A stretch of DNA of 64,000 nt from Thalassospira profundimaris WP0211 (GCF_000300275.1 NZ_AMRN01000005.1:186001-250000), one strand, 5' to 3'. Counted from the stretch's first letter, positions 53,942-64,000 are shown. A program made the numbers and translations. Notes: a model not told the origin generated them from the letters alone.

Positions 53942-56917
53942 TCATTGCGGTGCATCTGTTGGCGCAATCTTTTCCGCGGGGGCTGCAACCACGCGATCAT
54001 AGATCTCCTTGATGCGGGTTGCCGTCATTTCCATTTTGTCCTGAAGGCTTGCGAAATCATCACATTTACCGGCATTTGCCAGCATTTTTTGCAAATCCTC
54101 GCTGGCTTTTTCAGGATCAAACGGGCCCTCGGTCGTCAGGCGCAGCATTGCCTGCAACGCCAGCCAGAACGATGCGGAATTGGCCAGAAACTCGGCTTCT
54201 TCGCCATCAAGGATCCCCACCGACGCCAGATTTTTGAAAACCTCGCGGGTTGTCGGTGACAGGACCTCCGGGTGGTCATGGGCATGGCGCAGTTGCAGAT
54301 ATTGCGCAATGAATTCCAGATCGACCAAACCGCCACGGCGCATCTTGATAGCCCACGGATGGTTGTCACCTTTGCCGGCCTCCATCCGGTTGCGCATATC
54401 ATAGACTTCGCGCACCAGTTTGTCCGGATCGCGTTGCTTGCAAAGCACGTCATTGGTCGTGGCCAAGACCTTGTCACACAGTGCTTTGGGGCCATAAACC
54501 GCACGCAGGCGCGTCAGCGCCATGTGCTCCCACGTCCAGGCTTCGTTGTTCTGATAGGTTTCGAAACTTTTGAAATGCGTCGCAAGCGGCCCTTTGGATC
54601 CGCTGGGGCGAAGACGCAGGTCGGTTTCAAACAGAACCCCTTCGGCGGTCGGGGCCGACAGGGCGTTGATATAACGCTGGCTCAGTCGGATGAAATAGTG
54701 GCCCGGCGACAATGGTTTTTCGCCATCGGACTCTTCGGCATCTTCGGGTACCTCATAGATGAACACCATATCAAGGTCGGACCCGGGTGAAAGTTCCTGC
54801 CCGCCATGCTTGCCCAGCGCAAACACCGCAAGACCGCCATCGGCAAACGAGCCATGTTTGGCGGCAAAATCGTCGGCGATCGGCGGGAACAGTGCGCGAA
54901 TGGCAACATCGGCAACATCGGCCAATGCCCGGCCAGCTTCGTGCGGGGTGTGACGGTTCTGGATGGTTTGCACGTCAATCTGGAACTTCTGGTCATTGGC
55001 CCATCGCCGCGCGGCATCAAGCCAGTCTTCGACCATGTCTTCGCGTGACAGACGGGCGTCAAGTTCCGCCAGCATCGCATCCGCATCGGGTAGCTCTTCG
55101 TGGAAGCCCGACATCAAAACATAATCAAGCACCGCGGCATTACGCCCGATATATTTCGCCATACGCGGGGCGGTGCCGGCAATCTGGGCCAGCAGTTCAA
55201 GCAATTGCGGATGGGCGGTGAACAGCGAAAATAACTGCACGCCGGCCGGCAGACCTTTGAGGAAGTCGTCAAAGGCACGAAATGCCATGTCCGGGTTGGT
55301 TGTTTTACCAAGTGCAGCCAAAAGGGTCGGCATCAGTTCGGTCAGGATTTCACGCGCCCGGCGTGATCGGGTTGCCCGGTAACGGCCATGATGCCATCCC
55401 CGCACCGTGACCGAGACGTTCTCGGCATTCTCAAAGCCCATCTCGCGCAGATTGATCAGGGTTTCCGGATCGTCTTCGGTGCCCGTGAAGACAAGGTTGC
55501 CACTGGCACCGGCAAGGGTCGTGTCGTCTTCAAACAATTCAGCATAATTGTTTTCGACATTGCGCAGATGAAGCAGCAAGTCCGCCTTGAAGGCATCAAG
55601 CGTTTCATAGCCAAGGAAGGTCGCCAGTGCCAATAATCCCTGATCGGTATCGGGCAGAGTTTGGGTTTGTTGATCATTGATCATTTGCAGGCGGTGTTCG
55701 ACCGTGCGCAGAAAATCATAGGCGGCAAGCATTTCATCGCGGACTTGCTCGGATACCTGACCGAACTTGGTCAGGGTGCGCAAGGTGTCGCAGGTCGCCT
55801 TGCCGCGCAGCGCAATTTCGCGCCCGCCCCAAATCAGTTGTTGGGTTTGGGCAAAAAATTCGATCTCGCGGATGCCGCCACGGCCAAGCTTGATATTGTG
55901 ACCGGGGATATTGATCTTGCTGCCGCCCTTGTGGGCATTGATCTGGCGCTTGATCGAATGAATGTCCTGAATGGCAATGAAATCAAGGTGCTTGCGCCAG
56001 ACAAAGGGTCTTAGGATTTCAAGGAATTCATTGCCCGAAACACGGTCGCCACCGACAATGCGGGCCTTGATCATGGCCGCACGTTCCCAGTTCTGACCGA
56101 CCGTTTCATAGTATGTTTCAGCCGCAATCATCGAAAGGATTGGCGGGGTCGATGCCGGGTCCGGACGCAGGCGCAAATCAGTGCGGAAAACATATCCGTC
56201 GCCGGTGCGTTCTTCCATAATCCGGGTGATGTCGCGCACCATCCGCACCAGATCCTGATGAATGCGATCAGGGTCGATATAGGTCACCACATCCTGATCA
56301 TAGAGGAAGATCAGGTCGATATCCGATGAATAGTTCAGCTCCCCTGCGCCGAGTTTCCCCATGCCAATCGCAAAGATCCCGGATCCCTCAAGCGGATTTT
56401 CCGGGTTGGGCAGGTCATATTTACGAAGCCGCGCCATGGCGGACAGACAATGCGCCATGGTGAAATCAAGGGTGTATTCGGCTGTTTTGCTGATTGCCGA
56501 TGTGACCTGATCAAGTTTCCAGGCCTTGCAGATATCGGCAATCGCGATCACCAGCGCCGCGCGGCGTTTGGCGTGACGCACCGTCGCCATGGTGGTCGTC
56601 TGATCAAGGTCGCGTGCATTCGCACTGACTTTCACGGGCTCAAGCGCGTTGGCAAAAGCCTGATCAAGGCCGCTGTCAAACACGTCACAGACTGTATCGG
56701 GATCGCGGAGGCAAAGATTGGTCAGATAGGGGCTGTTACCAAAAAGCGCTTCAAGAACCGCACGTTTTTGGGGATTGGACGCAATCTCGCCAATTTTGTC
56801 TGACAGACTTTCAAACGCTGGTCGACCCGCCAATGTGTTCCAGCGTTCGAGCGCATTGGTGACACGGTCGGCGTCAAAGGCTTTGGGCAGGTCCTGTGAA
56901 ATCCAGGAAAGAGACAC
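53942..56917 (-). CDS. glnE: Bifunctional glutamine synthetase adenylyltransferase/deadenylylase
   Basis: About 991 residues with two nucleotidyltransferase domains, the N-terminal one (motif SSDIDLIFLYDQD) for removing AMP and the C-terminal one (SPGSDLDMVFIYE) for adding AMP to glutamine synthetase. Domains for PII-type regulation join them. It tunes nitrogen assimilation to glutamine level. The open frame extends to an ATG at 56965, but a GTG at 56917 is preceded by AAGGAA and starts MSLSWISQDLPK. Confidence 0.95.
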   Translation of the reverse strand: MSLSWISQDLPKAFDADRVTNALERWNTLAGRPAFESLSDKIGEIASNPQKRAVLEALFGNSPYLTNLCLRDPDTVCDVFDSGLDQAFANALEPVKVSANARDLDQTTTMATVRHAKRRAALVIAIADICKAWKLDQVTSAISKTAEYTLDFTMAHCLSAMARLRKYDLPNPENPLEGSGIFAIGMGKLGAGELNYSSDIDLIFLYDQDVVTYIDPDRIHQDLVRMVRDITRIMEERTGDGYVFRTDLRLRPDPASTPPILSMIAAETYYETVGQNWERAAMIKARIVGGDRVSGNEFLEILRPFVWRKHLDFIAIQDIHSIKRQINAHKGGSKINIPGHNIKLGRGGIREIEFFAQTQQLIWGGREIALRGKATCDTLRTLTKFGQVSEQVRDEMLAAYDFLRTVEHRLQMINDQQTQTLPDTDQGLLALATFLGYETLDAFKADLLLHLRNVENNYAELFEDDTTLAGASGNLVFTGTEDDPETLINLREMGFENAENVSVTVRGWHHGRYRATRSRRAREILTELMPTLLAALGKTTNPDMAFRAFDDFLKGLPAGVQLFSLFTAHPQLLELLAQIAGTAPRMAKYIGRNAAVLDYVLMSGFHEELPDADAMLAELDARLSREDMVEDWLDAARRWANDQKFQIDVQTIQNRHTPHEAGRALADVADVAIRALFPPIADDFAAKHGSFADGGLAVFALGKHGGQELSPGSDLDMVFIYEVPEDAEESDGEKPLSPGHYFIRLSQRYINALSAPTAEGVLFETDLRLRPSGSKGPLATHFKSFETYQNNEAWTWEHMALTRLRAVYGPKALCDKVLATTNDVLCKQRDPDKLVREVYDMRNRMEAGKGDNHPWAIKMRRGGLVDLEFIAQYLQLRHAHDHPEVLSPTTREVFKNLASVGILDGEEAEFLANSASFWLALQAMLRLTTEGPFDPEKASEDLQKMLANAGKCDDFASLQDKMEMTATRIKEIYDRVVAAPAEKIAPTDAPQ

Positions 56918-57071
56918 TTTTTGCGTTCCTTGTATTGCGAAATGGTCACAAACCGCGCTATGCAAAGGATTGAGCCTGATTGCATAATCTCTGCAAGGAG
57001 TAGGACGTCCTGATCAACAGGATGACTTATATGTTTCTAGCTTTTCTGTGATCGGACAAAAAGGGGTATAG

Positions 57072-57142
57072 ATCAATAACTGTCTGGTATTTTAGGATCC
57101 AATGATCCATCGACAACCATGCCAGATAAGAGAAGTTATTGA
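57072..57142. repeat. Nested inverted repeat between glnE and the AsmA-like gene
   Basis: Arms ATCAATAACT (57072-57081) and AGTTATTGAT (57133-57142) are perfect. Inside them are CTGG/CCAG and a tight GGATC-CAAT-GATCC (57095-57108), which together make a long cruciform. It sits in the 264-base divergent promoter region. Confidence 0.6.
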
Positions 57143-57181
57143 TATCGCTGCATATGACATCGGGAACACAAGGTAAAATGA

Positions 57182-60100
57182 GTGCGCCACGTTAAGACCT
57201 TTGCCGGATGGCTGGCGCTGACTTTATCAGCCATCGTCCTGTTTGTCGGCGTATTTGCAGCAGTCACGATCTGGCGGCTGTCACAGGAACCTGTGTCCCT
57301 GCATCGTCTGACCCCGTATCTGGTTGATCATCTCAATAAATCGATGGGCAATAACCGTCTGGCAATCGGCGACGTCGTTTTGCGCTGGCGTGGCTGGGAC
57401 GAAAAGTTTGATGTCGGTTTGCGCGACGTCAGCATCTTTGGCCCCGATGATCAGGAAATGCTTCACGTCCCCGAAGCCGATGTCGTGTTTTCCAGCAAGG
57501 CGCTTTTTGAAGGCGTGCTTGCCCTGCGCGAGCTTAATCTGATCGGCCCGCGCATTCGCCTTGAACGGCGGGCCGATGGCACGATTGATGTCGGCTATGT
57601 CGCCGAAGAAACCGCCGCAGATGGCACGAACCCTTCGGAAAACACGCGCAACGATGATGGTGCGGCAACAGGCCAAATTTACGACAAGGGGCGCGGGGCC
57701 TCAGTTACGATTGAACTCCCCGATGCGCCGGACGTGAATGCCGATCAACTTCCGGCTGAGCCTGAAAACGCTGCGGGTGAAACCGAAACTGTCGAACGTT
57801 CCGGCAATACCGTCTTGCAGGATGTCTTTGCCATTCTCTCGGGCGAACGCACTGATATTCCAGCCGCGGCCTATTTCGAAAGTTTCGGGGTGGTGAATGC
57901 CGATCTTGAAGTGCGCGATGATAAAATCGGCATTGTCTGGGCGGCACCACAGGCTGATATCCTGTTATCTCGCCGGGCCTTCGGGATCGGCGCGGAAGCA
58001 TCGATGCAGGTCAGTGCCGGGGATATATCGACCCAGGTGCGCGTCACCGGCGATTACAGTATCGAAACCGATCAGGTCGATCTTGAAGCCGAAATTGGCG
58101 AGGTGCAGCTTGCCGATCTTGTCAGCATCTCGGATCTGTTTGAACAATTGCGCGATGCCTATGTCCCGGTTTCGGGAAAGCTGCGTGCAAGCTTTGATGC
58201 GAAGGCCGAATTGCTTTCGGCGGCCACGGACCTGTCGGTTGGCGGCGGCGTGATCACCTTCCCAGACGAAATACGTGCGACCTATCGGGTCTCGGACGGA
58301 CAGATTGTCACAAGCTATGTGCCCGGTCGCTTCAGCATTGATGATGTCGTGCTGAATGTTGGTGATGCATCCGCCAAACTTCAGGGGGTCGTGCTTGACC
58401 CGTTCGGGCAGTGGCAAGTCAATCTTGATGCGTCGGCCAAGAACGTTGCAACCAACGATCTGGACCGTCTCTGGCCCGAAGGGGTTGGCGTGGATGCGCG
58501 GACCTGGGTCGTTACCAACCTGTCCGAGGGGATTGTTCATCAGGCAACCTTGCACACTGAACTGCGCCAGGACGATGCGGGCGAGGTGATTGTTGATGAT
58601 CTTGGTGGTCAGATGACGATGTCGGGTGTGACCGTGCATTATCTTGGTGAAATGCCGGAAGTGCATAATTCTGCCGGGCGTGCCGAATTTGATGAAACCA
58701 GTTTCAGCATCTTTGTAAATACCGGCGAGGCCGATGGCATTGAGGTAACCGATGCCAGCGTCATTTTCACCAAACTTGATGAACCGACCCCCTACGCCGA
58801 TATCGAAATCGTCGCACAGGGCAGTGCGCGCAAGGCACTTGAACTGATCGAGGCAAAACCACTTGGCTTTGCCACACGGCTTGGCATCGACCCGGCCCAG
58901 ATCAGCGGCGAACAGGCAACCCGTGTGCGCCTGCATTTCCCGTTGCTTCGCGATGTGACGTTTGACGATGTTGATGTCGCGGCAGCCTCGCGGATTGAAA
59001 AGGCCGGGATCGTTGGTGCGTTTCGCGGCATGGATGTCACCGCTGGCAGCTTTGAGCTACAGGTCAACACCAAGGGGCTTGAACTTGGCGGCACGGCCAC
59101 GATTGGCAACGGCAAAACCAACATCAACTGGGTCGAAACCTTTGCGCAAGAGGCTGAGGTCCGAAGCCGCTATAAACTATCGGGCGATCTTGACCTTGCG
59201 GTTTTGCCCGATATCGAACTTGATCCCGGCCCCTACCTCAAAGGGATGGCGAAGGGGGATCTTGATATCCGCGTCGGCTCGGATCAGGTCCGTGTGGTCG
59301 GTGATCTTGATTTGACCAATTCGGCGATTTCGGTTCCGCTTGAAAAAGTGGGATATCGCAAGGAGCCCGGCGCAAATGCTGCGGCCAAGTTTGATGTTGC
59401 CGTGCGGTTTGATGGCGGCGGGGTACTTGACAGTTTCGCACTGAGCGCACCCGCCCTTGAGGCAACAGGCCGTGGCAACTGGCGCGGTGATAACGGCATG
59501 GCCGACAAATGGTTTGTCGAGCTGCAAGACACCCGTTTTCGCGAAAATATCGATCTTTCCGGCACCATTCGCATGGAAGAAGGCGACCGATTGCTGGTCG
59601 ATCTGCGGGGTGCGCAATTCGATTTGCGTCCTTTCCTTGAAGATGACGCATCCGGTGAAACACCAGCGGTCGGCGAACCCGATGAACAGAGCTACCTTGT
59701 GACGCTGGAAGCTGGTGGTTTCCTGCTTAAGGGGGCTGCGCCATTGCTAAATGATGGCAAGATCACCTTGCGTCAGGAAGCCGACAAGCGCGAACTGGAA
59801 ATCTCGGCGCGCCAGTTGATCGCGACCCCATGGATCGTCGGTGACGAACAAAGAAATGACGACGCAGGCAAAGCCGCGTCGGAAACGAATACCGGTGGCA
59901 TTGGCGAACGTGCTGAGCGGACCGGCGGCACCACCGAAGTGTTCCTGAATATCGAACAAATGGTAATGGCCAACGGTGAACTTTTGGCCGATCTGCGTGG
60001 TTCGATCCATACGGTCGGGCAGGAATGGGACCGTCTTGTTCTGAATGGGGCATTCGGGGACCGGGCCAATGTGTTTGTGCAAGTCGTCCGCGAAGACTTC

Positions 60101-60700
60101 CAGACCCGCAAGGTCACAATGACCAGTGAGGATGCCGGGCGTTTCCTGCGTGCGGTTGATATGTATGAAAACCTTCTGGGCGGACGCCTGACGATTGAAG
60201 GCACGGTCGATGAACGCGATATCGCCCAACCGTTCACCGGTCAGGTCACGGTCAATGAATTCCGTGTGGTCAATGCGCCGATTGCGGCCCGCGTGCTCAG
60301 TGCCGCGTCGCTGACCGGGCTTGGCGATGTGTTGCAAGGCAATGGCATCGCCTTTACCGAAATGAACGGCGACTTCACCTATGTCAATGATGTGCTTTCG
60401 CTGTCAAAGGTGGCGGCAAACGGCGCAGCCGTCGGGGTAACCGCCAATGGGTCGATTGATCTGGCCAAATCCGAAATCCGACTGGCCGGATCAATTGTGC
60501 CGATTTACGCGCTGAATTCTGCGCTGGGTGCCATTCCGATCCTTGGCGACATTCTGGTCGGTGAAGAGGGCGGTGGCATATTTGCCCCGACCTACACGGT
60601 GGAGGGCGATCTGAGCGACCCCAGCATTACGGTCAATCCGCTATCGACCTTTGTGCCCGGCGTGTTTCGTAACCTGATCACCGGTGCCGAGCCGGGCTAA
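57182..60700 (+). CDS. Large AsmA/YhdP-like envelope protein (DUF3971)
   Basis: 1172 residues with one N-terminal membrane anchor (residues 8-30, WLALTLSAIVLFVGVFAAVT) and a very long periplasmic part of beta-strand repeats. DUF3971 and AsmA_2-type sections are recognisable from the C-terminal ATYTVEGDLSDPSITVNPLS-like end and GNIAFTEMNGDFTYVNDVLS-like repeats. AsmA/YhdP proteins form long grooves that move phospholipids between membranes. An acidic low-complexity stretch lies near residues 140-190. The start is a GTG with AAGG upstream; the neighbouring ATG is out of frame. Confidence 0.88.
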   Translation: MRHVKTFAGWLALTLSAIVLFVGVFAAVTIWRLSQEPVSLHRLTPYLVDHLNKSMGNNRLAIGDVVLRWRGWDEKFDVGLRDVSIFGPDDQEMLHVPEADVVFSSKALFEGVLALRELNLIGPRIRLERRADGTIDVGYVAEETAADGTNPSENTRNDDGAATGQIYDKGRGASVTIELPDAPDVNADQLPAEPENAAGETETVERSGNTVLQDVFAILSGERTDIPAAAYFESFGVVNADLEVRDDKIGIVWAAPQADILLSRRAFGIGAEASMQVSAGDISTQVRVTGDYSIETDQVDLEAEIGEVQLADLVSISDLFEQLRDAYVPVSGKLRASFDAKAELLSAATDLSVGGGVITFPDEIRATYRVSDGQIVTSYVPGRFSIDDVVLNVGDASAKLQGVVLDPFGQWQVNLDASAKNVATNDLDRLWPEGVGVDARTWVVTNLSEGIVHQATLHTELRQDDAGEVIVDDLGGQMTMSGVTVHYLGEMPEVHNSAGRAEFDETSFSIFVNTGEADGIEVTDASVIFTKLDEPTPYADIEIVAQGSARKALELIEAKPLGFATRLGIDPAQISGEQATRVRLHFPLLRDVTFDDVDVAAASRIEKAGIVGAFRGMDVTAGSFELQVNTKGLELGGTATIGNGKTNINWVETFAQEAEVRSRYKLSGDLDLAVLPDIELDPGPYLKGMAKGDLDIRVGSDQVRVVGDLDLTNSAISVPLEKVGYRKEPGANAAAKFDVAVRFDGGGVLDSFALSAPALEATGRGNWRGDNGMADKWFVELQDTRFRENIDLSGTIRMEEGDRLLVDLRGAQFDLRPFLEDDASGETPAVGEPDEQSYLVTLEAGGFLLKGAAPLLNDGKITLRQEADKRELEISARQLIATPWIVGDEQRNDDAGKAASETNTGGIGERAERTGGTTEVFLNIEQMVMANGELLADLRGSIHTVGQEWDRLVLNGAFGDRANVFVQVVREDFQTRKVTMTSEDAGRFLRAVDMYENLLGGRLTIEGTVDERDIAQPFTGQVTVNEFRVVNAPIAARVLSAASLTGLGDVLQGNGIAFTEMNGDFTYVNDVLSLSKVAANGAAVGVTANGSIDLAKSEIRLAGSIVPIYALNSALGAIPILGDILVGEEGGGIFAPTYTVEGDLSDPSITVNPLSTFVPGVFRNLITGAEPG

Positions 60701-60716
60701 GTCGGCAACCAGTCAC

Positions 60717-60752
60717 AAAAAAGCCCCGCACGATCACTCGGCGGGGCTTTTT
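60717..60752. terminator. Bidirectional terminator between the AsmA-like gene and tyrS
   Basis: AAAAAGCCCCGC/GCGGGGCTTTTT stem with an 11-base loop. Confidence 0.92.
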
Positions 60753-60776
60753 GATTTTATGCTTGGTCTTCTTTGA

Positions 60777-62030
60777 TCAGACCGGCTTGATCAGGACGTG
60801 GCGTTTCTTGCCGGCAGATACCTTGATCACACCATCTGCATTAACCGCATCGGTGGTGATATTGGCGTTTTCATCGCTGACTTTTTCGTCATTGATCTTG
60901 GCGCCGCCACCCTTGATCAGACGACGTGCGTCACCGCCCGATTTGGCAAGGTCGGCACGGCGGAAAAGATCAAAGGCCGGAATACCGGCATCAAGTTCGG
61001 CCTTGGCGACTTCCACGGTCGGAAGATCGTCTGCCAGAACACCTTCTTCAAAGGTCTTGCGCGCCGTTTCAGCCGCCGCAAGGGCTGCTTCTTCGCCACG
61101 GCACAGTTTGACCGCCTCGAACGCCAGAACTTTCTTGGCTTCGTTGATCTGCGATCCTTCAAGCTTGGCGTATTCTTCGATCTGATCGAGCGACATCTCG
61201 GTGAACAGACGCATGAACTTGATCACGTCGGCATCTTCGGTGTTCCGCCAGAACTGGTAGTAGTCATAAGACGACAGGCGTTCTTCGTTCAGCCAGACAG
61301 CCCCGGCGGCGGTCTTGCCCATCTTGGCACCCGATGCCGTGGTCATTAGCGGGGTCGTCAGGCCAAACAGCGATTTCTCATCAACGCGGCGACCAAGTTC
61401 AACACCATTGACGATGTTGCCCCACTGATCCGATCCGCCCATCTGAAGCGTGCAGCCATAGTTGCGGTTCAGTTCGACAAAGTCGTAGGCCTGCAGGATC
61501 ATGTAGTTGAATTCAAGGAAGCTTAGCGACTGTTCACGTTCCAGACGCAGCTTGACCGAGTCAAATGCCAGCATCCGGTTGACCGAGAAGTGGCGGCCGA
61601 AATCACGCAGGAATTCGATGTAGTTCAGCTTGTCCAGCCAGTCGGCATTGTTGACCATGACCGCATCGGTCGGGCCGTCGCCAAACGTCAGGAACTGCTG
61701 AAACACCTTTTTGATGCCGGCCATGTTGGCTTCGATGATTTCATCGGTCAGAACCGGACGTGCATCATCGCGGCCCGTCGGGTCCCCAACGCGGGTAGTG
61801 CCGCCGCCCATCAGGACGATTGGTTTGTGGCCGGTCTTCTGCAGCCAGCGCAACATCATGATCGATACAAGTGATCCGACATGCAGGCTGTCTGCAGTGC
61901 AATCATAACCCACATAGCACACCACCGTATTTTCCGATGCATAGGCATCAAGGCCTTCAAGATCAGTACATTGGTGGATGTAACCGCGGTCATTCATGAC
62001 GCGGAGAAAATCAGACTTCAGTTCAGTCAT
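60777..62030 (-). CDS. tyrS: Tyrosyl-tRNA synthetase
   Basis: 417 residues, class Ic. The HIGH-like motif is LHVGSL near the N-terminus, the Tyr-binding region is [15 protein letters not shown], and the KMSKS variant is [17 protein letters not shown]-terminal S4 domain ([21 protein letters not shown]) binds tRNA. The ATG at 62030 gives the normal length; the frame extends 32 codons further but without family character. Confidence 0.96.
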   Translation of the reverse strand: MTELKSDFLRVMNDRGYIHQCTDLEGLDAYASENTVVCYVGYDCTADSLHVGSLVSIMMLRWLQKTGHKPIVLMGGGTTRVGDPTGRDDARPVLTDEIIEANMAGIKKVFQQFLTFGDGPTDAVMVNNADWLDKLNYIEFLRDFGRHFSVNRMLAFDSVKLRLEREQSLSFLEFNYMILQAYDFVELNRNYGCTLQMGGSDQWGNIVNGVELGRRVDEKSLFGLTTPLMTTASGAKMGKTAAGAVWLNEERLSSYDYYQFWRNTEDADVIKFMRLFTEMSLDQIEEYAKLEGSQINEAKKVLAFEAVKLCRGEEAALAAAETARKTFEEGVLADDLPTVEVAKAELDAGIPAFDLFRRADLAKSGGDARRLIKGGGAKINDEKVSDENANITTDAVNADGVIKVSAGKKRHVLIKPV

Positions 62031-62217
62031 GGTTTTTGCGCTATGTTGGTTGTGATAGAAAATTTGATCCGCCATTCGGTGCGGAGGCGATGATCTAGCA
62101 CAGAAAACATCCGCTCGGCAACGCATCGGCGAACAGATCTGCCATACGGGTAACGAATTCGCGATAATTTCCTTTTAGGCTGCTCAAAACCAACAGCGAT
62201 CGCGCACGGAGCACGAC

Positions 62218-63333
62218 ATGACACAAGGCTGGATAACCGCAATCGGCATGATGAGTGGCACGTCCCTTGACGGGGTGGACGCAGCACTGATTGAAACCGA
62301 TGGCATCGAAGTGCGCCGCGCCGGACAATCGATTTTTGTGCCCTATGCGCCGGAATTGCGCGAACGCATGCGGGCCTGCTTTGGCAATCGCAGCGCGACC
62401 AACACCGAACATGTCGTTGCCGATGATCTGACACAGGTACATGTTGATGCCGTTAACATGCTGATGGATAAATCCGGCATGTCGTCCGCTGATATCGGTG
62501 TGATCGGCTTTCATGGCCAGACCGTGTTTCATGAACCGGCATCGGGCCTGACGCGCCAGATCGGAACGCCGCATAGGCTGGCGGAAAAAACCGGCATCCC
62601 GGTGGTGGCCGATTTCAGGTTGGCCGATGTCGCCGCCGGTGGGGAGGGTGCGCCACTGGCACCTGTCTATCACGCCGCCCTGATCAAAAGTGCCGGTGTT
62701 GAGTTGCCCGTGGCAGTTCTGAATATCGGCGGGGTTTCCAACGTTACCTATATCGACGGGGATGACGGCCTGTTGGCCTTTGATTGCGGGCCGGGCAATG
62801 CACGGATTGATGACTGGATGTTGCGCCATACCGGTAATCCTGTTGATCTGAATGGCGCAACGGCGGCCTCGGGCACTGGTGACCCGATGGTCGAGGTCAA
62901 ATTCCTTGAAGACCCGTATTTTGACCGCATCCCGCCGAAATCACTGGACCGCGAAGATATGGCGGCCCGCATTGACGGGCTGGTGGTTGAGGCCAAGCTT
63001 AATGTGTCCGACGGGGCGGCAACGCTTGCCAATTGCACGGTGGCGGCCATCGTTGCCGGGGTGAACCATCTGCCCGCTGCGCCCAAAGGCTGGTTTGTCT
63101 GCGGCGGCGGGCGTCATAACGATTATATCATGGAAACACTCGCAACCCGTCTGGCAGTGCCGGTGCAATCTGTTGGCGTGCTTGATTGGGATGGTGATGC
63201 GGTGGAGGCTGAATGTTTTGGCTTCCTGGCTGTGCGCCATTTGCGCGACTTGCCGCTCAGCTTCCCGGGGACCACGGGCGTGCCCGAGCCCTGTTGTGGA
63301 GGCAAGCTTTACCCAACGAAAAAGGCCGCCTGA
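62218..63333 (+). CDS. anmK: Anhydro-N-acetylmuramic acid kinase
   Basis: A 371-residue sugar kinase that turns anhydro-MurNAc from wall recycling into MurNAc 6-phosphate. The motifs are IGMMSGTSLDGVDAALIET at the start, FHGQTVFHEP, the glycine-rich FDCGPGNARIDDW and WFVCGGGRHNDYIMETL. It is divergent from tyrS, with 187 bases between. Confidence 0.95.
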   Translation: MTQGWITAIGMMSGTSLDGVDAALIETDGIEVRRAGQSIFVPYAPELRERMRACFGNRSATNTEHVVADDLTQVHVDAVNMLMDKSGMSSADIGVIGFHGQTVFHEPASGLTRQIGTPHRLAEKTGIPVVADFRLADVAAGGEGAPLAPVYHAALIKSAGVELPVAVLNIGGVSNVTYIDGDDGLLAFDCGPGNARIDDWMLRHTGNPVDLNGATAASGTGDPMVEVKFLEDPYFDRIPPKSLDREDMAARIDGLVVEAKLNVSDGAATLANCTVAAIVAGVNHLPAAPKGWFVCGGGRHNDYIMETLATRLAVPVQSVGVLDWDGDAVEAECFGFLAVRHLRDLPLSFPGTTGVPEPCCGGKLYPTKKAA

Positions 63334-63348
63334 TCAGGCGGCCTTTTA
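63319..63348. terminator. Bidirectional terminator overlapping the anmK stop region
   Basis: AAAAGGCCGCC-TGAT-CAGGCGGCCTTTT; its left arm overlaps the last anmK codons, and it also serves the convergent hydrolase gene. Confidence 0.88.
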
Positions 63349-63373
63349 TTTGTGTGGTCAGGCTGTAGGCGGT

Positions 63374-64000
63374 TTAGGCGCCGCGCTTGTCCAGATAGGC
63401 AATCGAATGCTTGATCACTTCGTCTTGCTGTTTGGCAAAATAGTGATCAGCACCGTCAATCGCGCACATGTCAACTTCAATGCCTTTCTGGGCATTAAGC
63501 TTGTCGGCAAGCTTGTTGACCGAGGCGACCGGAATGTTGGTGTCCTGCGTGCCATGGATCAGAATGCCGGATGACGGGCAGGGGGCAAGGAAGGTGAAGT
63601 CATGTTCACTTGCCGGGGCTGCGACCGAAATAAATCCGTCAATTTCCGGACGGCGCATCAAAAGCTGCATGCCGATCCAGGAACCGAATGAATAACCGGC
63701 AACCCAGGTTGCACGTGCATTGGCGTTATAGGTCTGCATCCAGTCAAGCGCGGATGCCGCATCAGACAGTTCGCCGATCCCCTGATCGAATACGCCCTGC
63801 GAGCGGCCGACGCCACGGAAGTTGAACCGCATGACGGAATAGCCGCGATCCTTGAACATGTTGAACATGTTGAAGCACAACTTGTTATTCATTGTGCCAC
63901 CCTGTTGCGGGTTCGGATGGAGGATAAGTGCGATGGGCGAATCGTCAGCGCCGTTATGGTGGTAGCGACCTTCAAGGCGACCTTCGGGGCCGTTAAAAAT
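63374..64000 (-). CDS. Alpha/beta hydrolase, N-terminus cut by window end
   Basis: The frame is open to the window edge, so the first few codons lie beyond it. 208 codons are visible. The nucleophile elbow is GYSFGSW, with a Ser-His-Asp triad completed by the Asp in HGTQDTNIP and His in DGADHYF. NFRGVGRSQGVFDQG is typical of the small alpha/beta hydrolases related to YfhR/dienelactone hydrolases. Substrate unknown. Confidence 0.88.
   Translation of the reverse strand: MFNGPEGRLEGRYHHNGADDSPIALILHPNPQQGGTMNNKLCFNMFNMFKDRGYSVMRFNFRGVGRSQGVFDQGIGELSDAASALDWMQTYNANARATWVAGYSFGSWIGMQLLMRRPEIDGFISVAAPASEHDFTFLAPCPSSGILIHGTQDTNIPVASVNKLADKLNAQKGIEVDMCAIDGADHYFAKQQDEVIKHSIAYLDKRGA

Overview
The window is chromosomal DNA of an alphaproteobacterium. 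The gene set (MipZ, an RNase E with a large insert in its S1 domain, phasin, TRAP transport, short-form SerA, fused ThiS-ThiG) and the moderate GC content fit the Rhodospirillales, and Thalassospira is my best guess. That placement is an inference from protein character; no database was searched. I saw no insertion sequence, prophage, CRISPR array, rRNA or tRNA. Most of the window is dense core chromosome, with short intergenic gaps and many hairpin-plus-T-tract terminators, several of them shared by convergent genes.

Layout. 1-6 kb: the 3' end of mipZ, a VWA protein translationally coupled to a membrane-anchored J-domain protein, then galU-ugd-pgm, which supply UDP-glucose and UDP-glucuronate. 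6-13.6 kb: a penicillin-binding carboxypeptidase with a SPOR domain, a lipoprotein, a phasin with a long Lys/Ala/Pro-rich N-terminal arm and palindromic TTGCA-N-TGCAA sites upstream, clpS-clpA, and a helical protein of unknown function. 13.6-14.1 kb: a gene-free stretch that looks like a complete sigma-54-dependent small-RNA gene, with three copies of an upstream motif, a -24/-12 promoter, a 5' hairpin, an unpaired linker and an intrinsic terminator. 14.1-16.5 kb: a secreted stand-alone Cache-like protein next to a methyl-accepting chemotaxis protein. 16.5-24 kb: a FemAB-like acyltransferase, serA, a GNAT protein, aat, accB-accC behind a decayed aroQ, and a fused thiS-thiG.

24-33 kb: a DsbA-like oxidoreductase, a lipoprotein, an M48 protease, a gamma-glutamyltransferase-like lipoprotein without the usual catalytic residues, an aminotransferase, and rne with a long leader. 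33-41 kb: an AMIN-domain amidase and PBP1A (cell wall), a Tat-exported PhoD behind a likely Pho box, prfB with its programmed +1 frameshift, and two small genes. 41.8-47.8 kb: an accessory catabolic cassette made of a GntR regulator, a perfect 18-bp palindromic operator, a 2-hydroxyacid dehydrogenase, a three-gene TRAP transporter and an FAH-family hydrolase. 48-51 kb: DNA alkylation repair (Ada-sensor/AlkA fusion plus Ogt) and an alcohol dehydrogenase. 51-64 kb: a ferritin-like DUF455 protein, a degenerate HPt/receiver protein, Bcp peroxiredoxin, GlnE, a very large AsmA/YhdP-like protein, TyrRS, AnmK, and the C-terminal part of an alpha/beta hydrolase cut by the window end.

The strongest candidate for something undescribed is the sigma-54 small-RNA locus at about 13.63-13.91 kb. 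Next are the split Cache/chemoreceptor pair, the catalytically altered gamma-glutamyltransferase-like lipoprotein, the degenerate phosphorelay protein, the decayed aroQ kept in the accBC operon position, and the ThiS-ThiG fusion that buries the sulfur-carrier Gly-Gly end.
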